From: CAJQGY01 sp964417685
GTDB lineage: Bacteria; Pseudomonadota; Gammaproteobacteria; Magnimaribacterales; D2472
DNA: 64,000 nt
Direction of reading: 5' to 3'
NCBI GenBank assembly: GCA_964417685.1
Contig: CAYQIT010000003.1
Coordinates: 6,955-70,954 of the forward strand
This document shows positions 9,192-17,915 of the stretch, in pieces. The notes under the pieces were generated by a model. The model had not been told where the DNA came from. It searched no databases and was given only the letters and a program-made list of their open reading frames with translations. Within the stretch, counting starts at the first letter, position 1, and each line of letters starts with the position of its first letter. A program made the translations under genes and the position numbers.

Positions 9192-10260
9192 AAAAATATT
9201 AATTCTACCTGGTGATGGTATTGGCCAAGAAGTAACAGCCTCTTCAATTGAAATTTTAAATTATTTAATCGATAGATATTCACTTGATTTTGATATTCAG
9301 ACAATGGATGTTGGTGGAACAGCCTATGATCTGCATGGTTCTCCAATTCCAAATGATGTCCTCAATGAAGCAAAAAAATCAGATGCAATTTTATTTGGTG
9401 CTGTTGGAGGACCAAAATGGGATGATTTGGGTTGGGATGTAAGACCTGAGCAAGCTCTTTTAACATTAAGAAAAGAGCTAGGTTTGTTTGCTAATTTGAG
9501 ACCTGCATTTTTATTTGATGAACTTGCATCAGCTTCTCCAATAAAAAATAAAATTATAGAAGGTCTTGATATATTGATAGTCCGAGAGCTAACTGGCGGT
9601 ATATATTTTGGAGAGCCAAGAGCAATAGTTACTGATGAGACTCCAAATTATGCTTTCAATACAATGGTTTATAACGAAGATGAGATAAGACGAATTGCAA
9701 AAATTGGTTTTGAATCTGCGCAAAAGAGAAAAGGCAAACTTTGTTCAGTTGAAAAAGCAAATGTTCTTGAAGTCTCAAAATTTTGGAGAGAAATAGTTAC
9801 AGATATGGCTAAAGACTATCCTGATGTTGAGCTTTCACATCAACTTGCTGACAATACAGCCATGCAATTAGTTCTCAACCCAAATCAATATGATGTTATT
9901 GTCTCAAGCAATCTATTTGGTGATATTCTTTCTGATATTGCAGCAACACTGTCGGGGTCAATTGGGATGCTGCCATCAGCATCATTAAATAGTTCTTCAC
10001 AAGGAATGTATGAGCCATGTCATGGAAGTGCTCCAGATATAGCAGGAATGAATATCGCAAATCCAATCGCTATGATTGCGTCACTTGCAATGGCCCTAAG
10101 GTATTCGCTAAACCAGACACGACTTGCCGATATATTAGAAAATTCAATTAAGATATTTATTGAAAAAGGACACAGAACCAAAGATATCAGTACAACAGAA
10201 GATTATATAAAAACATCTGAGGTAGCTACCTCGCTAATTGAGATCATGAGCAATGAATAA
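9184..10260 (+). CDS. leuB: 3-isopropylmalate dehydrogenase
   Basis: This 358-residue protein begins MTKKILILPGDGIGQEV and shows GAVGGPKW, RELTGGIYFGEPR, HQLADNTAMQL and the NAD-binding NLFGDILSD and EPCHGSAPDIAG segments of LeuB. It oxidises and decarboxylates 3-isopropylmalate to 2-oxoisocaproate. The ATG at 9184 is preferred over an in-frame TTG two codons upstream. The 3' end overlaps asd by 8 bases. Confidence 0.96.
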   Translation: MTKKILILPGDGIGQEVTASSIEILNYLIDRYSLDFDIQTMDVGGTAYDLHGSPIPNDVLNEAKKSDAILFGAVGGPKWDDLGWDVRPEQALLTLRKELGLFANLRPAFLFDELASASPIKNKIIEGLDILIVRELTGGIYFGEPRAIVTDETPNYAFNTMVYNEDEIRRIAKIGFESAQKRKGKLCSVEKANVLEVSKFWREIVTDMAKDYPDVELSHQLADNTAMQLVLNPNQYDVIVSSNLFGDILSDIAATLSGSIGMLPSASLNSSSQGMYEPCHGSAPDIAGMNIANPIAMIASLAMALRYSLNQTRLADILENSIKIFIEKGHRTKDISTTEDYIKTSEVATSLIEIMSNE

Positions 10261-11266
10261 CGAATTAAATTTAGCTTTAGTTGGAGCATCAGGAGTTGTA
10301 GGTCAAAAAATCATACAGCTTTTAGAGAAGAAAAACTTTCAAGTTAATAACTTTTACCCATTAGGCAAGTCATCTGTAGGTGATGAGGTTAGTTTAATGA
10401 ATCAAACCTACGTCATCGATGATGTTGATTTATTTGATGCGACTAAAGCAAATTTAATTATCTTGGCTGCTGGTTCTTCAGTTGCTCAAAAACATGCAAG
10501 AAATTTTGTTAGTGCAGGTGCATATGTAATAGATCTCTCATCAGAATTTAGATATGAAGAAGACGTACCACTTATCATTCCAGAAATAAACGGAGAAATA
10601 CTTAGAGAATTAACAAAACCTAGTTTAATAGCAAACCCAAATTGCTCTACTTCGCAATTGCTTATGGCATTAAAGCCAATTCATGAAAATTTTAATATTA
10701 AGTTTCTTAATATTGCGACTTATCAAGCTGTATCTGGAACTGGTAAAGAAGCTGTTGAGGAGCTTAAAGAGCAAACCATAAATCCAAGCGCTGAAGCTAA
10801 AGTTTACCCAAAGAAAATTGCATTTAATGCCTTACCACAATGCGATATTTTCCTTGATAATGATTTCACCAAAGAGGAAATGAAACTTGTTTGGGAAACC
10901 AAAAAAATTCTTGATAACGAGATTGATGTTCAAGCTACATGCGTAAGAGTTCCTGTTAAAAACGGTCATTCTGAAGCAGTTTTTCTAAAAATTGATAAAA
11001 ATGCAGACAGAGAAGCAATCATTAACTCTCTTTCAGATCTCAAAGGTGTATGCGTGATGGATGATCCATCAAATCTCATTTATCCAACTCCGCTTGAGCA
11101 AGCAAATGACTCAGAGGATGTTTATGTTGGAAGAGTTAGAAGTCAAATTATTCAAGGAGAAACATGGGTTTCATTATGGATAGTTGCTGATAATGTATAT
11201 GGGAAGGGTGCTGCTTTAAATGCGGTACAGATTGCTGAAAATTTACTTGAGCATAATAAACTTTGA
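10253..11266 (+). CDS. asd: Aspartate-semialdehyde dehydrogenase
   Basis: This 337-residue protein has an N-terminal nucleotide-binding GASGVVGQ motif, the catalytic cysteine in ANPNCSTSQL, and RVPVKNGHSEAVF typical of the family. It reduces aspartyl phosphate to the semialdehyde for lysine, threonine, methionine and diaminopimelate. lysC at 40809 supplies the preceding step. The leuB-asd-fimV-truA order is the one seen in pseudomonads. The stop codon shares a base with the fimV-like ATG. Confidence 0.94.
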   Translation: MNNELNLALVGASGVVGQKIIQLLEKKNFQVNNFYPLGKSSVGDEVSLMNQTYVIDDVDLFDATKANLIILAAGSSVAQKHARNFVSAGAYVIDLSSEFRYEEDVPLIIPEINGEILRELTKPSLIANPNCSTSQLLMALKPIHENFNIKFLNIATYQAVSGTGKEAVEELKEQTINPSAEAKVYPKKIAFNALPQCDIFLDNDFTKEEMKLVWETKKILDNEIDVQATCVRVPVKNGHSEAVFLKIDKNADREAIINSLSDLKGVCVMDDPSNLIYPTPLEQANDSEDVYVGRVRSQIIQGETWVSLWIVADNVYGKGAALNAVQIAENLLEHNKL

Positions 11267-12615
11267 TGAAATATCTGCTAGCTACATTAATTTTTCTTAC
11301 CTCTTTTGTATCAGCAAATAACTTAATATCATCTCCCAAAATTAGTATTAATGATAATGGCTTAAGAGTTATAGAGCTTAATATTAAAGAGTCTAATATA
11401 GATGATAATGATATCAAGCTTTTTGAATACAAGTCAGAGGATGTTCTTGATAAGAATAAAATTGCCTACACGCTTCTATTAGATAATGATAAATTCTCTA
11501 GGTTCTCAATAGTTTTATCAGAAACTTATACATCAGATTACTTTAGTTTCAAACTTAGGGTAAAAGATAACATAGCAAAAGATATATTTATTTTTCTCCC
11601 TTCAAAAGCTCGCTTTGAGAAACCCTTATCAATTAATAATACCGTTAAAGAATCAATTAACTCTTTATCAAGTTCAAATAATGAAGAAATTATCTCTAAA
11701 TTAGAAGATGAGGAAATTAAGGAAGAAGTTTTACTAGATGAAAGTGTTCAACAAGAAGAAAAAGTCATATCAGCAGGTGAAATAAAAACTATGTGGAGTT
11801 TGGCAACTGATATTGCCAAAACTAATGGTGATTTATCTATCTATCAAATTATGTGGTCTATTTACCTTGGCAATCCTAATGCTTTTTTAGATGAAAATAT
11901 CAATCTGGTTAGAAGTGATGTTGATATTGTCATACCTAGCTATCAAGCTATGCAAGCAAACTCTCCAGTAGAAGCTAAGAATGCCATAGTAAAAATGAAC
12001 CAAGCATTTAGCTTAGATTTTAAAAAATCTAGCAAATCACTATTAACCTTAACTGCTCCAAAGATCTCCAAGTTAGAAGAAGCTAAAATAATTACTGAAG
12101 AGGAAAAAGAGCAAAGAGAGGCTGTATCAATAGATTCAGATTCAAGCTCCCCAGAAGACATCATTTCAAAAAATACCTCTACTCTTACTTTTAATGCTGA
12201 AAATGAAGTCATTGAGGATTTAACAAAAATAGCAGATAGTGTTGATAAAACTGATCTTCAAGAAGAATCTTCAGGAATAAAGCTCGTTGATCTACTATTT
12301 GTTGCAGCAATATCAGTAATATGTGGAGTTTTACTTGCTTTAATTTTTATTCAACTCAACAAGAATCGAAAGAAAGCAATTGTTTATGATTTTGATGAAG
12401 CTCCATCATCTGGTCCTGAAACCACTGCATTACCATCCGGGTTGAGTATAAAAAATAATGAAGATGAACAAGAGCTTGATTTAGCTTCAACTTACATCGA
12501 AATGGGAGAGCTTGATCAGGCAAATGCAATCTTACAGAATCTCCTTAAAAAATCTGAGAATGAAAATCTAAAGGATAAAGTAAGAGAGCTAATTACATCA
12601 ATTCAGTCAAAGTGA
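11266..12615 (+). CDS. fimV: FimV-like inner-membrane hub protein
   Basis: This 449-residue protein starts with a signal peptide (MKYLLATLIFLTSFVSANN). A LysM-like FimV segment lies near residues 173-240 (IKTMWSLATDIA, QIMWSIYLGNPNAF, VDIVIPSYQAM), one membrane helix near 340-365 (LVDLLFVAAISVICGVLLA), and a cytoplasmic FimV C-terminal TPR-like motif (DLASTYIEMGELDQANAILQ). It is much shorter than Pseudomonas FimV (about 900), with the acidic repeat region reduced. The asd-fimV-truA context strongly supports the name. In relatives FimV organises the cell pole and type IV pili; no pilus genes are visible here, so that role is not shown. The ATG at 11266 is chosen over an in-frame TTG 3 bases earlier. 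Confidence 0.85.
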   Translation: MKYLLATLIFLTSFVSANNLISSPKISINDNGLRVIELNIKESNIDDNDIKLFEYKSEDVLDKNKIAYTLLLDNDKFSRFSIVLSETYTSDYFSFKLRVKDNIAKDIFIFLPSKARFEKPLSINNTVKESINSLSSSNNEEIISKLEDEEIKEEVLLDESVQQEEKVISAGEIKTMWSLATDIAKTNGDLSIYQIMWSIYLGNPNAFLDENINLVRSDVDIVIPSYQAMQANSPVEAKNAIVKMNQAFSLDFKKSSKSLLTLTAPKISKLEEAKIITEEEKEQREAVSIDSDSSSPEDIISKNTSTLTFNAENEVIEDLTKIADSVDKTDLQEESSGIKLVDLLFVAAISVICGVLLALIFIQLNKNRKKAIVYDFDEAPSSGPETTALPSGLSIKNNEDEQELDLASTYIEMGELDQANAILQNLLKKSENENLKDKVRELITSIQSK

Positions 12616-13397
12616 AATTAGTATTCACACTTGAGTATAACGGTAAATATTTTTCTGGATTTCAAAAACAAGCGAATGCTAAGACTATCCAAGAAGAAAT
12701 CGAAAATTCAATTTACAAGATAACTCAAGAAACAATATCAATAAACTATGCCGGAAGAACCGATGCAGGAGTGCATGCAATATCACAAGTCTTTGATTTT
12801 GAAACAAGCATAGATCGTAAAGACCATGAGTGGATAGATGGTATAAATTCTAATTTACCAAGAACAATAAAGGTCACAAGTGTTGTATCTGTAGATAGCA
12901 ACTTTCACTCAAGGTTTTCTGCATTAGATAGAACCTATGCTTATGTAATTTACAATTCAAAATCAAAACCAATTTTCTTTGATGATTTTACCCATTGGGA
13001 AAAAATACCTTTAGATCTAGATATTCTTCAAAACGAAGGCAGTGATTTAATTGGAAAGCATGATTTTTCATCATTTAGATCGTCTAGCTGCTCTTCAAAT
13101 AACCCAATTAAAGAAATAAAGGACTTTAGGGTTGAAAAATTTGGTAATTTTTTAGTATTTCATATTAGCGCAAATGCTTTTCTTCACAATATGGTTAGAA
13201 TAATCATGGGTACGATTGTTGACATAGCAAAAAATGAAAATAAATTAAGCATTAAACAAATAATTGATGCTAAAGATAGAATTAGTGCAGGCAGGACTCT
13301 TTCAGCAAAAGCATTATACTTTTTAGGGCCTACTTATAAGGATGTTTATAATATTCCCAAACCAACAAATAACATTATAGAAAAATTTAGATCATGA
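12612..13397 (+). CDS. truA: tRNA pseudouridine(38-40) synthase
   Basis: This 261-residue protein contains the catalytic AGRTDAGVHA motif, LEYNGKYFSGFQKQ at the N terminus and FLHNMVRIIMGT near the C terminus, all typical of TruA. It makes pseudouridine at positions 38-40 of the tRNA anticodon arm. The start is GTG, overlapping the fimV-like stop by 4 bases. It overlaps trpF by 4 bases, the same order as in pseudomonads. Confidence 0.95.
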   Translation: MKLVFTLEYNGKYFSGFQKQANAKTIQEEIENSIYKITQETISINYAGRTDAGVHAISQVFDFETSIDRKDHEWIDGINSNLPRTIKVTSVVSVDSNFHSRFSALDRTYAYVIYNSKSKPIFFDDFTHWEKIPLDLDILQNEGSDLIGKHDFSSFRSSSCSSNNPIKEIKDFRVEKFGNFLVFHISANAFLHNMVRIIMGTIVDIAKNENKLSIKQIIDAKDRISAGRTLSAKALYFLGPTYKDVYNIPKPTNNIIEKFRS

Positions 13398-14008
13398 ATA
13401 AGACCAAAGTAAAAATTTGTGGCATTTCTAATTTTGATGCACTTAAAGAGTTAATAGAGCTAAACGTAGATTTTATTGGTTTTATATTTCATCAAAATAG
13501 CCCAAGAAATGTTGACGATTCTTTCATAAAACAAATACCACAAATTAACTTTAAAAATTCAAGACCTGTTTGCGTGTTTGTAAATTCTGAAAAAGATTTT
13601 ATTAATAGAAGTATTAGCTATTTTAAGAATCCTATTTTGCAATTTCATGGAGAAGAATCAGAGAGTTTTTGCACTTCTTTTAATTTAGATTATTGGAAAG
13701 TTATAAGAGTAAAAGATGAGAGCTCATGTAAAGACATGAATGCATATAAGAGCGCACAGGCAATATTGTTTGAAAATTATGAAAAGGGTAACTATGGCGG
13801 TACTGGGAAATCATTTGATTGGAATATTCTGAATAAGATAGATATAACTTCAAATAAAATTGTATTGTCAGGTGGCATAAATCTTCAAAATGTCGATAAT
13901 GCTATAAATATAGATCCTTGGTGTTTAGATTTAAATTCAGGAGTTGAATCTGAGAAAGGCGTTAAAGACTTTGCCTTAATAAACAAAATATTAAATAAAA
14001 TAATATGA
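13394..14008 (+). CDS. trpF: Phosphoribosylanthranilate isomerase
   Basis: This 204-residue TIM-barrel protein has KVKICGIS at the N terminus (catalytic Cys), VDFIGFIFHQNSPR, LQFHGEES, GGTGKSFDW and LSGGINLQNV, the usual TrpF motifs. It converts N-phosphoribosylanthranilate to CdRP. The final block LDLNSGVESEKGVKD is the phosphate/product site. It overlaps trpB by 4 bases. Confidence 0.95.
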   Translation: MNKTKVKICGISNFDALKELIELNVDFIGFIFHQNSPRNVDDSFIKQIPQINFKNSRPVCVFVNSEKDFINRSISYFKNPILQFHGEESESFCTSFNLDYWKVIRVKDESSCKDMNAYKSAQAILFENYEKGNYGGTGKSFDWNILNKIDITSNKIVLSGGINLQNVDNAINIDPWCLDLNSGVESEKGVKDFALINKILNKII

Positions 14009-15210
14009 CAATAGATAAAGAAAAATATCCAAACATAGATGGTTTCTTTGGTGAATATGGGGGTAAGTTTGTTCCTGAGACCTTAATGTACGCGCTCGAG
14101 GAGCTTGAGCAAACTTATACTAAGCTCAAAGATGACAAGGCTTTCAAAGAGGAGTTTTATGCTGATCTTTCTAATTTTGTTGGAAGACCATCACCTCTAT
14201 ATTATGCAGATAGACTAACTAAACATTATGATTCTGCAAATATCTGGCTAAAGCGTGAAGATCTAAATCATACTGGAGCCCATAAAATTAATAACACCGT
14301 TGGCCAAATTTTACTTGCCAAATATATGGGTAAAAAAAGAATTATTGCAGAAACCGGAGCTGGTCAGCATGGCGTGGCAACAGCAACAGTTGCAGCTAGG
14401 CTGGGTCTTGAATGCCATATTTATATGGGTGCCGAAGATGTTAGAAGGCAGTCTTTAAATGTTTACAGAATTAAGTTGCTCGGAGCTCATGTTCATGCAG
14501 TTGATTCAGGAACAGCAACATTAAAAGATGCTCTAAATGAGGCCTTAAGGGATTGGGTTACCAATGTTGACGATACTTATTACATTATTGGAAGCGTAAC
14601 AGGCCCTCATCCATACCCTATGATCGTTAGAGATTTTAATTCAGTAGTTGGTCACGAATTGATCAAGCAATCGCAAGATAATTTTGGCAAAATGCCAGAT
14701 GCAATTGTTGCTTGTGTTGGCGGTGGATCTAATGCAATGGGAGCTTTTTATCCTTTCATTGATATTAGCGAAACTAGATTAATTGGTGTTGAAGCTGGTG
14801 GAAATGGAGTTGAAACTGGAGAGCATGCGGCGCCACTCAATGATGGTGAGCCAGGAGTATTACACGGTGCTAGAAGTTATCTGATGCAGGACAATCTAGG
14901 TCAGGTCAAAGATACAAAATCAGTTTCAGCAGGGTTAGACTATCCTGGAGTTGGCCCCGAGCATTCTTGGCTTAAAGATATAGGAAGAGCAGAATATGTT
15001 GCTATAAATGACCAAGAAGCATTAGATGCATTTCATTTAGTAACTGAGCTTGAGGGAATAATGCCAGCTCTTGAAACTGCTCATGCTTTTGCATATTTAG
15101 ATGGTTTATCAAAACAATTAGATAAAAGTGCAAATGTAGTTGTTAATGTATCGGGCAGGGGAGATAAAGATATTAATACAGTTGCTGAAATTGATGGAAT
15201 AGAGTTTTGA
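14005..15210 (+). CDS. trpB: Tryptophan synthase beta subunit
   Basis: This 401-residue PLP enzyme has the lysine motif HTGAHKINN, the glycine-rich phosphate loop CVGGGSNAMG, and GGKFVPETLMYALEEL at the start. It condenses indole and serine to tryptophan with TrpA. Length and motifs are those of the standard TrpB1. It overlaps trpA by 4 bases. Its insertion with trpA between trpF and accD resembles betaproteobacterial order; pseudomonads keep trpBA elsewhere. Confidence 0.97.
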   Translation: MTIDKEKYPNIDGFFGEYGGKFVPETLMYALEELEQTYTKLKDDKAFKEEFYADLSNFVGRPSPLYYADRLTKHYDSANIWLKREDLNHTGAHKINNTVGQILLAKYMGKKRIIAETGAGQHGVATATVAARLGLECHIYMGAEDVRRQSLNVYRIKLLGAHVHAVDSGTATLKDALNEALRDWVTNVDDTYYIIGSVTGPHPYPMIVRDFNSVVGHELIKQSQDNFGKMPDAIVACVGGGSNAMGAFYPFIDISETRLIGVEAGGNGVETGEHAAPLNDGEPGVLHGARSYLMQDNLGQVKDTKSVSAGLDYPGVGPEHSWLKDIGRAEYVAINDQEALDAFHLVTELEGIMPALETAHAFAYLDGLSKQLDKSANVVVNVSGRGDKDINTVAEIDGIEF

Positions 15211-15992
15211 ACAGACTAAGACAAAAGCTAAAAAACCTAAAAGAAGAAAATAAAAAAGCATTAGTTGCATATCTAGTTGCAGGAGATCCTGATCTTGATT
15301 CAACGCTAAACTTGATGCATCTTTTCGTGAAATCTGGAGTTGATGTTATAGAGATTGGAGTTCCTTTTACTGATCCAATTGCAGAAGGACCAGTAATTCA
15401 GAAGGCTCATGATAGAGCACTAAAAAATAATATTTCTTTACCAGATATCATTAAATTAGTTGAGCAGTTCAGGGAATCTGACAACACTACACCAGTGATA
15501 TTAATGGGTTATCTCAATACATTTAGCTTCCATAAAAATATTATTGATAAATCAGACGAAAATGGAGTTGACGCCGTACTTGTAGTTGATATCCCTGGAG
15601 AGCTAAGTATTTCTAGCTATGGAATATCAAATCCAAATATTGATTCAATCTCTTTAATTTCACCTACAACATCTGAAGATAGGATTAAAAAAATTGCTGA
15701 AAATGGTTCTGGGTTTATCTATTACGTTACCTTAAGAGGTGTTACTGGATCATCAAACCTAGATGTTGATGAGATCAATATCAATATTCAAAAAATTAGA
15801 TCTTACTCAGATATACCTACATTGGCTGGATTTGGTATTAAATCAAATGAAGATGCAAAGCTCTTATCTGAGTATTCTGATGGCATTATTGTTGGCTCCA
15901 GTATCGTTGAAATGATACATAAGGAGTCAGATTCAAAACAATTTGATAGAATAGGCGCATACTTAAGGGAACTTAAAGAAGCAATATCATGA
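15207..15992 (+). CDS. trpA: Tryptophan synthase alpha subunit
   Basis: This 261-residue TIM-barrel protein has the TrpA signature VIEIGVPFTDPIAEGPVIQ with the catalytic Glu and Asp, plus SLISPTTSEDRI, GFIYYVTLRGVTG and GFGIKS. It releases indole from indole-3-glycerol phosphate for TrpB. The start is TTG, overlapping the trpB stop by 4 bases. The usual PFSDPLADGP is PFTDPIAEGP here, a conservative change. Confidence 0.95.
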   Translation: MNRLRQKLKNLKEENKKALVAYLVAGDPDLDSTLNLMHLFVKSGVDVIEIGVPFTDPIAEGPVIQKAHDRALKNNISLPDIIKLVEQFRESDNTTPVILMGYLNTFSFHKNIIDKSDENGVDAVLVVDIPGELSISSYGISNPNIDSISLISPTTSEDRIKKIAENGSGFIYYVTLRGVTGSSNLDVDEININIQKIRSYSDIPTLAGFGIKSNEDAKLLSEYSDGIIVGSSIVEMIHKESDSKQFDRIGAYLRELKEAIS

Positions 15993-16837
15993 ATTGGTTA
16001 ACTAGATTATTACCTACTATTGGAACTTCTAAATCAAAAAGCAAAGTTCCAGATGGATTATGGAACTCATGCCCTGCATGTGAATCTGTTCTCTATGCAC
16101 CTGAATTAGAAAAATCTCTTTTTGTCTGTCCTAAATGCGATCATCACCTTCGGATTGGTGCAAGAAAAAGATTAGATATGTTCTTAGATGGCGGTAAATA
16201 TAAAGAAATTGCTGCTGATCTCCTCACCAAAGACCCACTAAAGTTCAAAGATACAAAAAACTACACTAATAGAGTAAAAGATGCAGTTGCAGCAAGTGGA
16301 GAAAATGAAGCAATTGTTATTGCCTCAGGCTCTCTCGAGTCTATGCCAATAATTGTTGCAGCTTTTGAATTTAGATTTATGGGCGGTTCTATGGGAGGCG
16401 TAGTTGGAGAAAAATTTGTCAAAGGTGTCGAGGAAGCCATTAAAACAAAAAGACCTTTTGTATGTTTTTCAACATCAGGTGGTGCACGCATGCAAGAGTC
16501 AATGATTTCTTTAATGCAAATGGCAAAAACTTCTGCAGCTTTGCAAAAATTAAAAGCACAAAAACTACCATATATTTCAGTAATGATTGATCCAATTTAT
16601 GGCGGGGTGTCAGCTAGCTTAGCCATGCTTGGTGATATCAATATAGCAGAGCCAGATGCTTTAGTCGGCTTTGCTGGACGAAGGGTAATAGAGCAAACGG
16701 TTAGAGTTGAATTACCTGATGATTTCCAAAAATCAGAATTTCTACTTGATAAAGGCGCAATAGATATGATCGTTCATAGAAAAAACCTAAGATCTAAAGT
16801 TCATGGCCTGTTAGCTAAGCTGCATCAAAAACAATGA
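15989..16837 (+). CDS. accD: Acetyl-CoA carboxylase carboxyltransferase beta subunit
   Basis: This 282-residue protein has the N-terminal four-cysteine zinc ribbon (CPACESVL and CPKCDHHLRIGARKR) and the crotonase-fold body (GGSMGGVVGEKF, FSTSGGARMQE, DPIYGGVSASLAMLGD, GFAGRRVIEQT). With AccA it transfers CO2 from biotin to acetyl-CoA, giving malonyl-CoA. It overlaps trpA and the next gene by 4 bases. In most gammaproteobacteria folC follows; here it is missing. Confidence 0.96.
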   Translation: MNWLTRLLPTIGTSKSKSKVPDGLWNSCPACESVLYAPELEKSLFVCPKCDHHLRIGARKRLDMFLDGGKYKEIAADLLTKDPLKFKDTKNYTNRVKDAVAASGENEAIVIASGSLESMPIIVAAFEFRFMGGSMGGVVGEKFVKGVEEAIKTKRPFVCFSTSGGARMQESMISLMQMAKTSAALQKLKAQKLPYISVMIDPIYGGVSASLAMLGDINIAEPDALVGFAGRRVIEQTVRVELPDDFQKSEFLLDKGAIDMIVHRKNLRSKVHGLLAKLHQKQ

Positions 16838-17346
16838 ATCTAGAGAGATCCATAGGATTTATCTTTTTAATTTCTACAATTTTAGCCTTAGGTTTTTTGA
16901 TAGACCCCCAAGAACAATACAAGAATAACCAGATAACAAATATTGTTAATCAAGTTGTTGAACCAGAAGATATTCCCATTCAAATAACTCAGGTTGAAGA
17001 AGTTGAAGCTGGGATAGAACAAGTTCCTGAAATAGAAATTGAAGAAAAACCTGAACCCATCTCAGCAGATATAACTACAGATGCAGAGTTTCTGAAAGAA
17101 TCAGACTTTGATTTATTTGTTATAAGAGTACATGTTTTGTCTTCTCTTAATAATGCAGAGGCTCTATCGGAAAAAATTAAAAAAGGGGGATATCCTTCTT
17201 TTGTTGAAGTATTTGGCAAGAATAAAAATTTATATGCAATATATGTCGGGCCTTTCTTATCTAAAGAAGAGATTAGTAGTAATATAGAAGATATTAAAGA
17301 AGTTTCTCAAAGCAGCCAGGGAGAGGTTACAAGATGGAAGCTCTAG
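16834..17346 (+). CDS. SPOR-domain inner-membrane protein (DedD-like)
   Basis: This 170-residue protein has an N-terminal membrane anchor (IGFIFLISTILALGFLI), an acidic linker rich in Glu and Pro, and a C-terminal SPOR-like domain (about 90-170: FVIRVHVLSSLNNAEALSEKIK, LYAIYVGPFLSKEE). SPOR domains bind denuded peptidoglycan at the septum. Position between accD and cvpA is where dedD stands in E. coli and pseudomonads. Sequence alone does not prove orthology with DedD. Confidence 0.8.
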   Translation: MNLERSIGFIFLISTILALGFLIDPQEQYKNNQITNIVNQVVEPEDIPIQITQVEEVEAGIEQVPEIEIEEKPEPISADITTDAEFLKESDFDLFVIRVHVLSSLNNAEALSEKIKKGGYPSFVEVFGKNKNLYAIYVGPFLSKEEISSNIEDIKEVSQSSQGEVTRWKL

Positions 17347-17915
17347 GTTTAAATATTACTGACTGGGTTATCTTAGTTGTTCTTGTTGCTTCTGGCCTCA
17401 TGTCTTTAGCTAGAGGTTTTACTAGAGAATTTCTTTCATTATTCTTATGGGTCTTTTCTTTTGTAGCAGCATTATCACTTGAGCATTTAGCAACTCCACA
17501 AGTTGCTGCAATAATTGGTAGCGAAGAAATATCTAAAATTATTTCTTATGTTTTAATTTTTATAATTTGTATTATTGGCGGCGGCTTTCTTATTAAATTT
17601 ATTAGTAGCCTTGTGAAATGGTCTGGTGCTTCTGGTTTTGATAGATTTTTAGGCGTACTATTTGGTTTTACAAGAGGGCTGGTTTTAATCTTTGTTGTCT
17701 TTTTATTATTACCTGCAAGTTTTAAGCAAAGCGATCTTTTTGTAAATTCTAAAATCTCACCACTTATTGATGAATATGCACCAAGAGTTGAATCTTATTT
17801 TAGAGATCTAGTTTCAGATAAAGATATTGTCGAGGAGGCCACAAATCTTATAGAGCCTTTAATTGAAGAAGTTCAAGATACAACTGATTCTCAAGAAGAA
17901 GAGGAGAGTTCCTAA
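17334..17915 (+). CDS. cvpA: CvpA family membrane protein
   Basis: This 193-residue protein begins with an amphipathic start followed by NITDWVILVVLVASGLMSLARGFTREF, the standard CvpA opening, and has about four membrane helices before an acidic C-terminal tail. CvpA is linked in E. coli to colicin V secretion and envelope function; its biochemical role is not established. It overlaps the SPOR gene by 13 bases and shares one base with purF, matching the conserved cvpA-purF pair. Confidence 0.92.
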   Translation: MEALGLNITDWVILVVLVASGLMSLARGFTREFLSLFLWVFSFVAALSLEHLATPQVAAIIGSEEISKIISYVLIFIICIIGGGFLIKFISSLVKWSGASGFDRFLGVLFGFTRGLVLIFVVFLLLPASFKQSDLFVNSKISPLIDEYAPRVESYFRDLVSDKDIVEEATNLIEPLIEEVQDTTDSQEEEESS

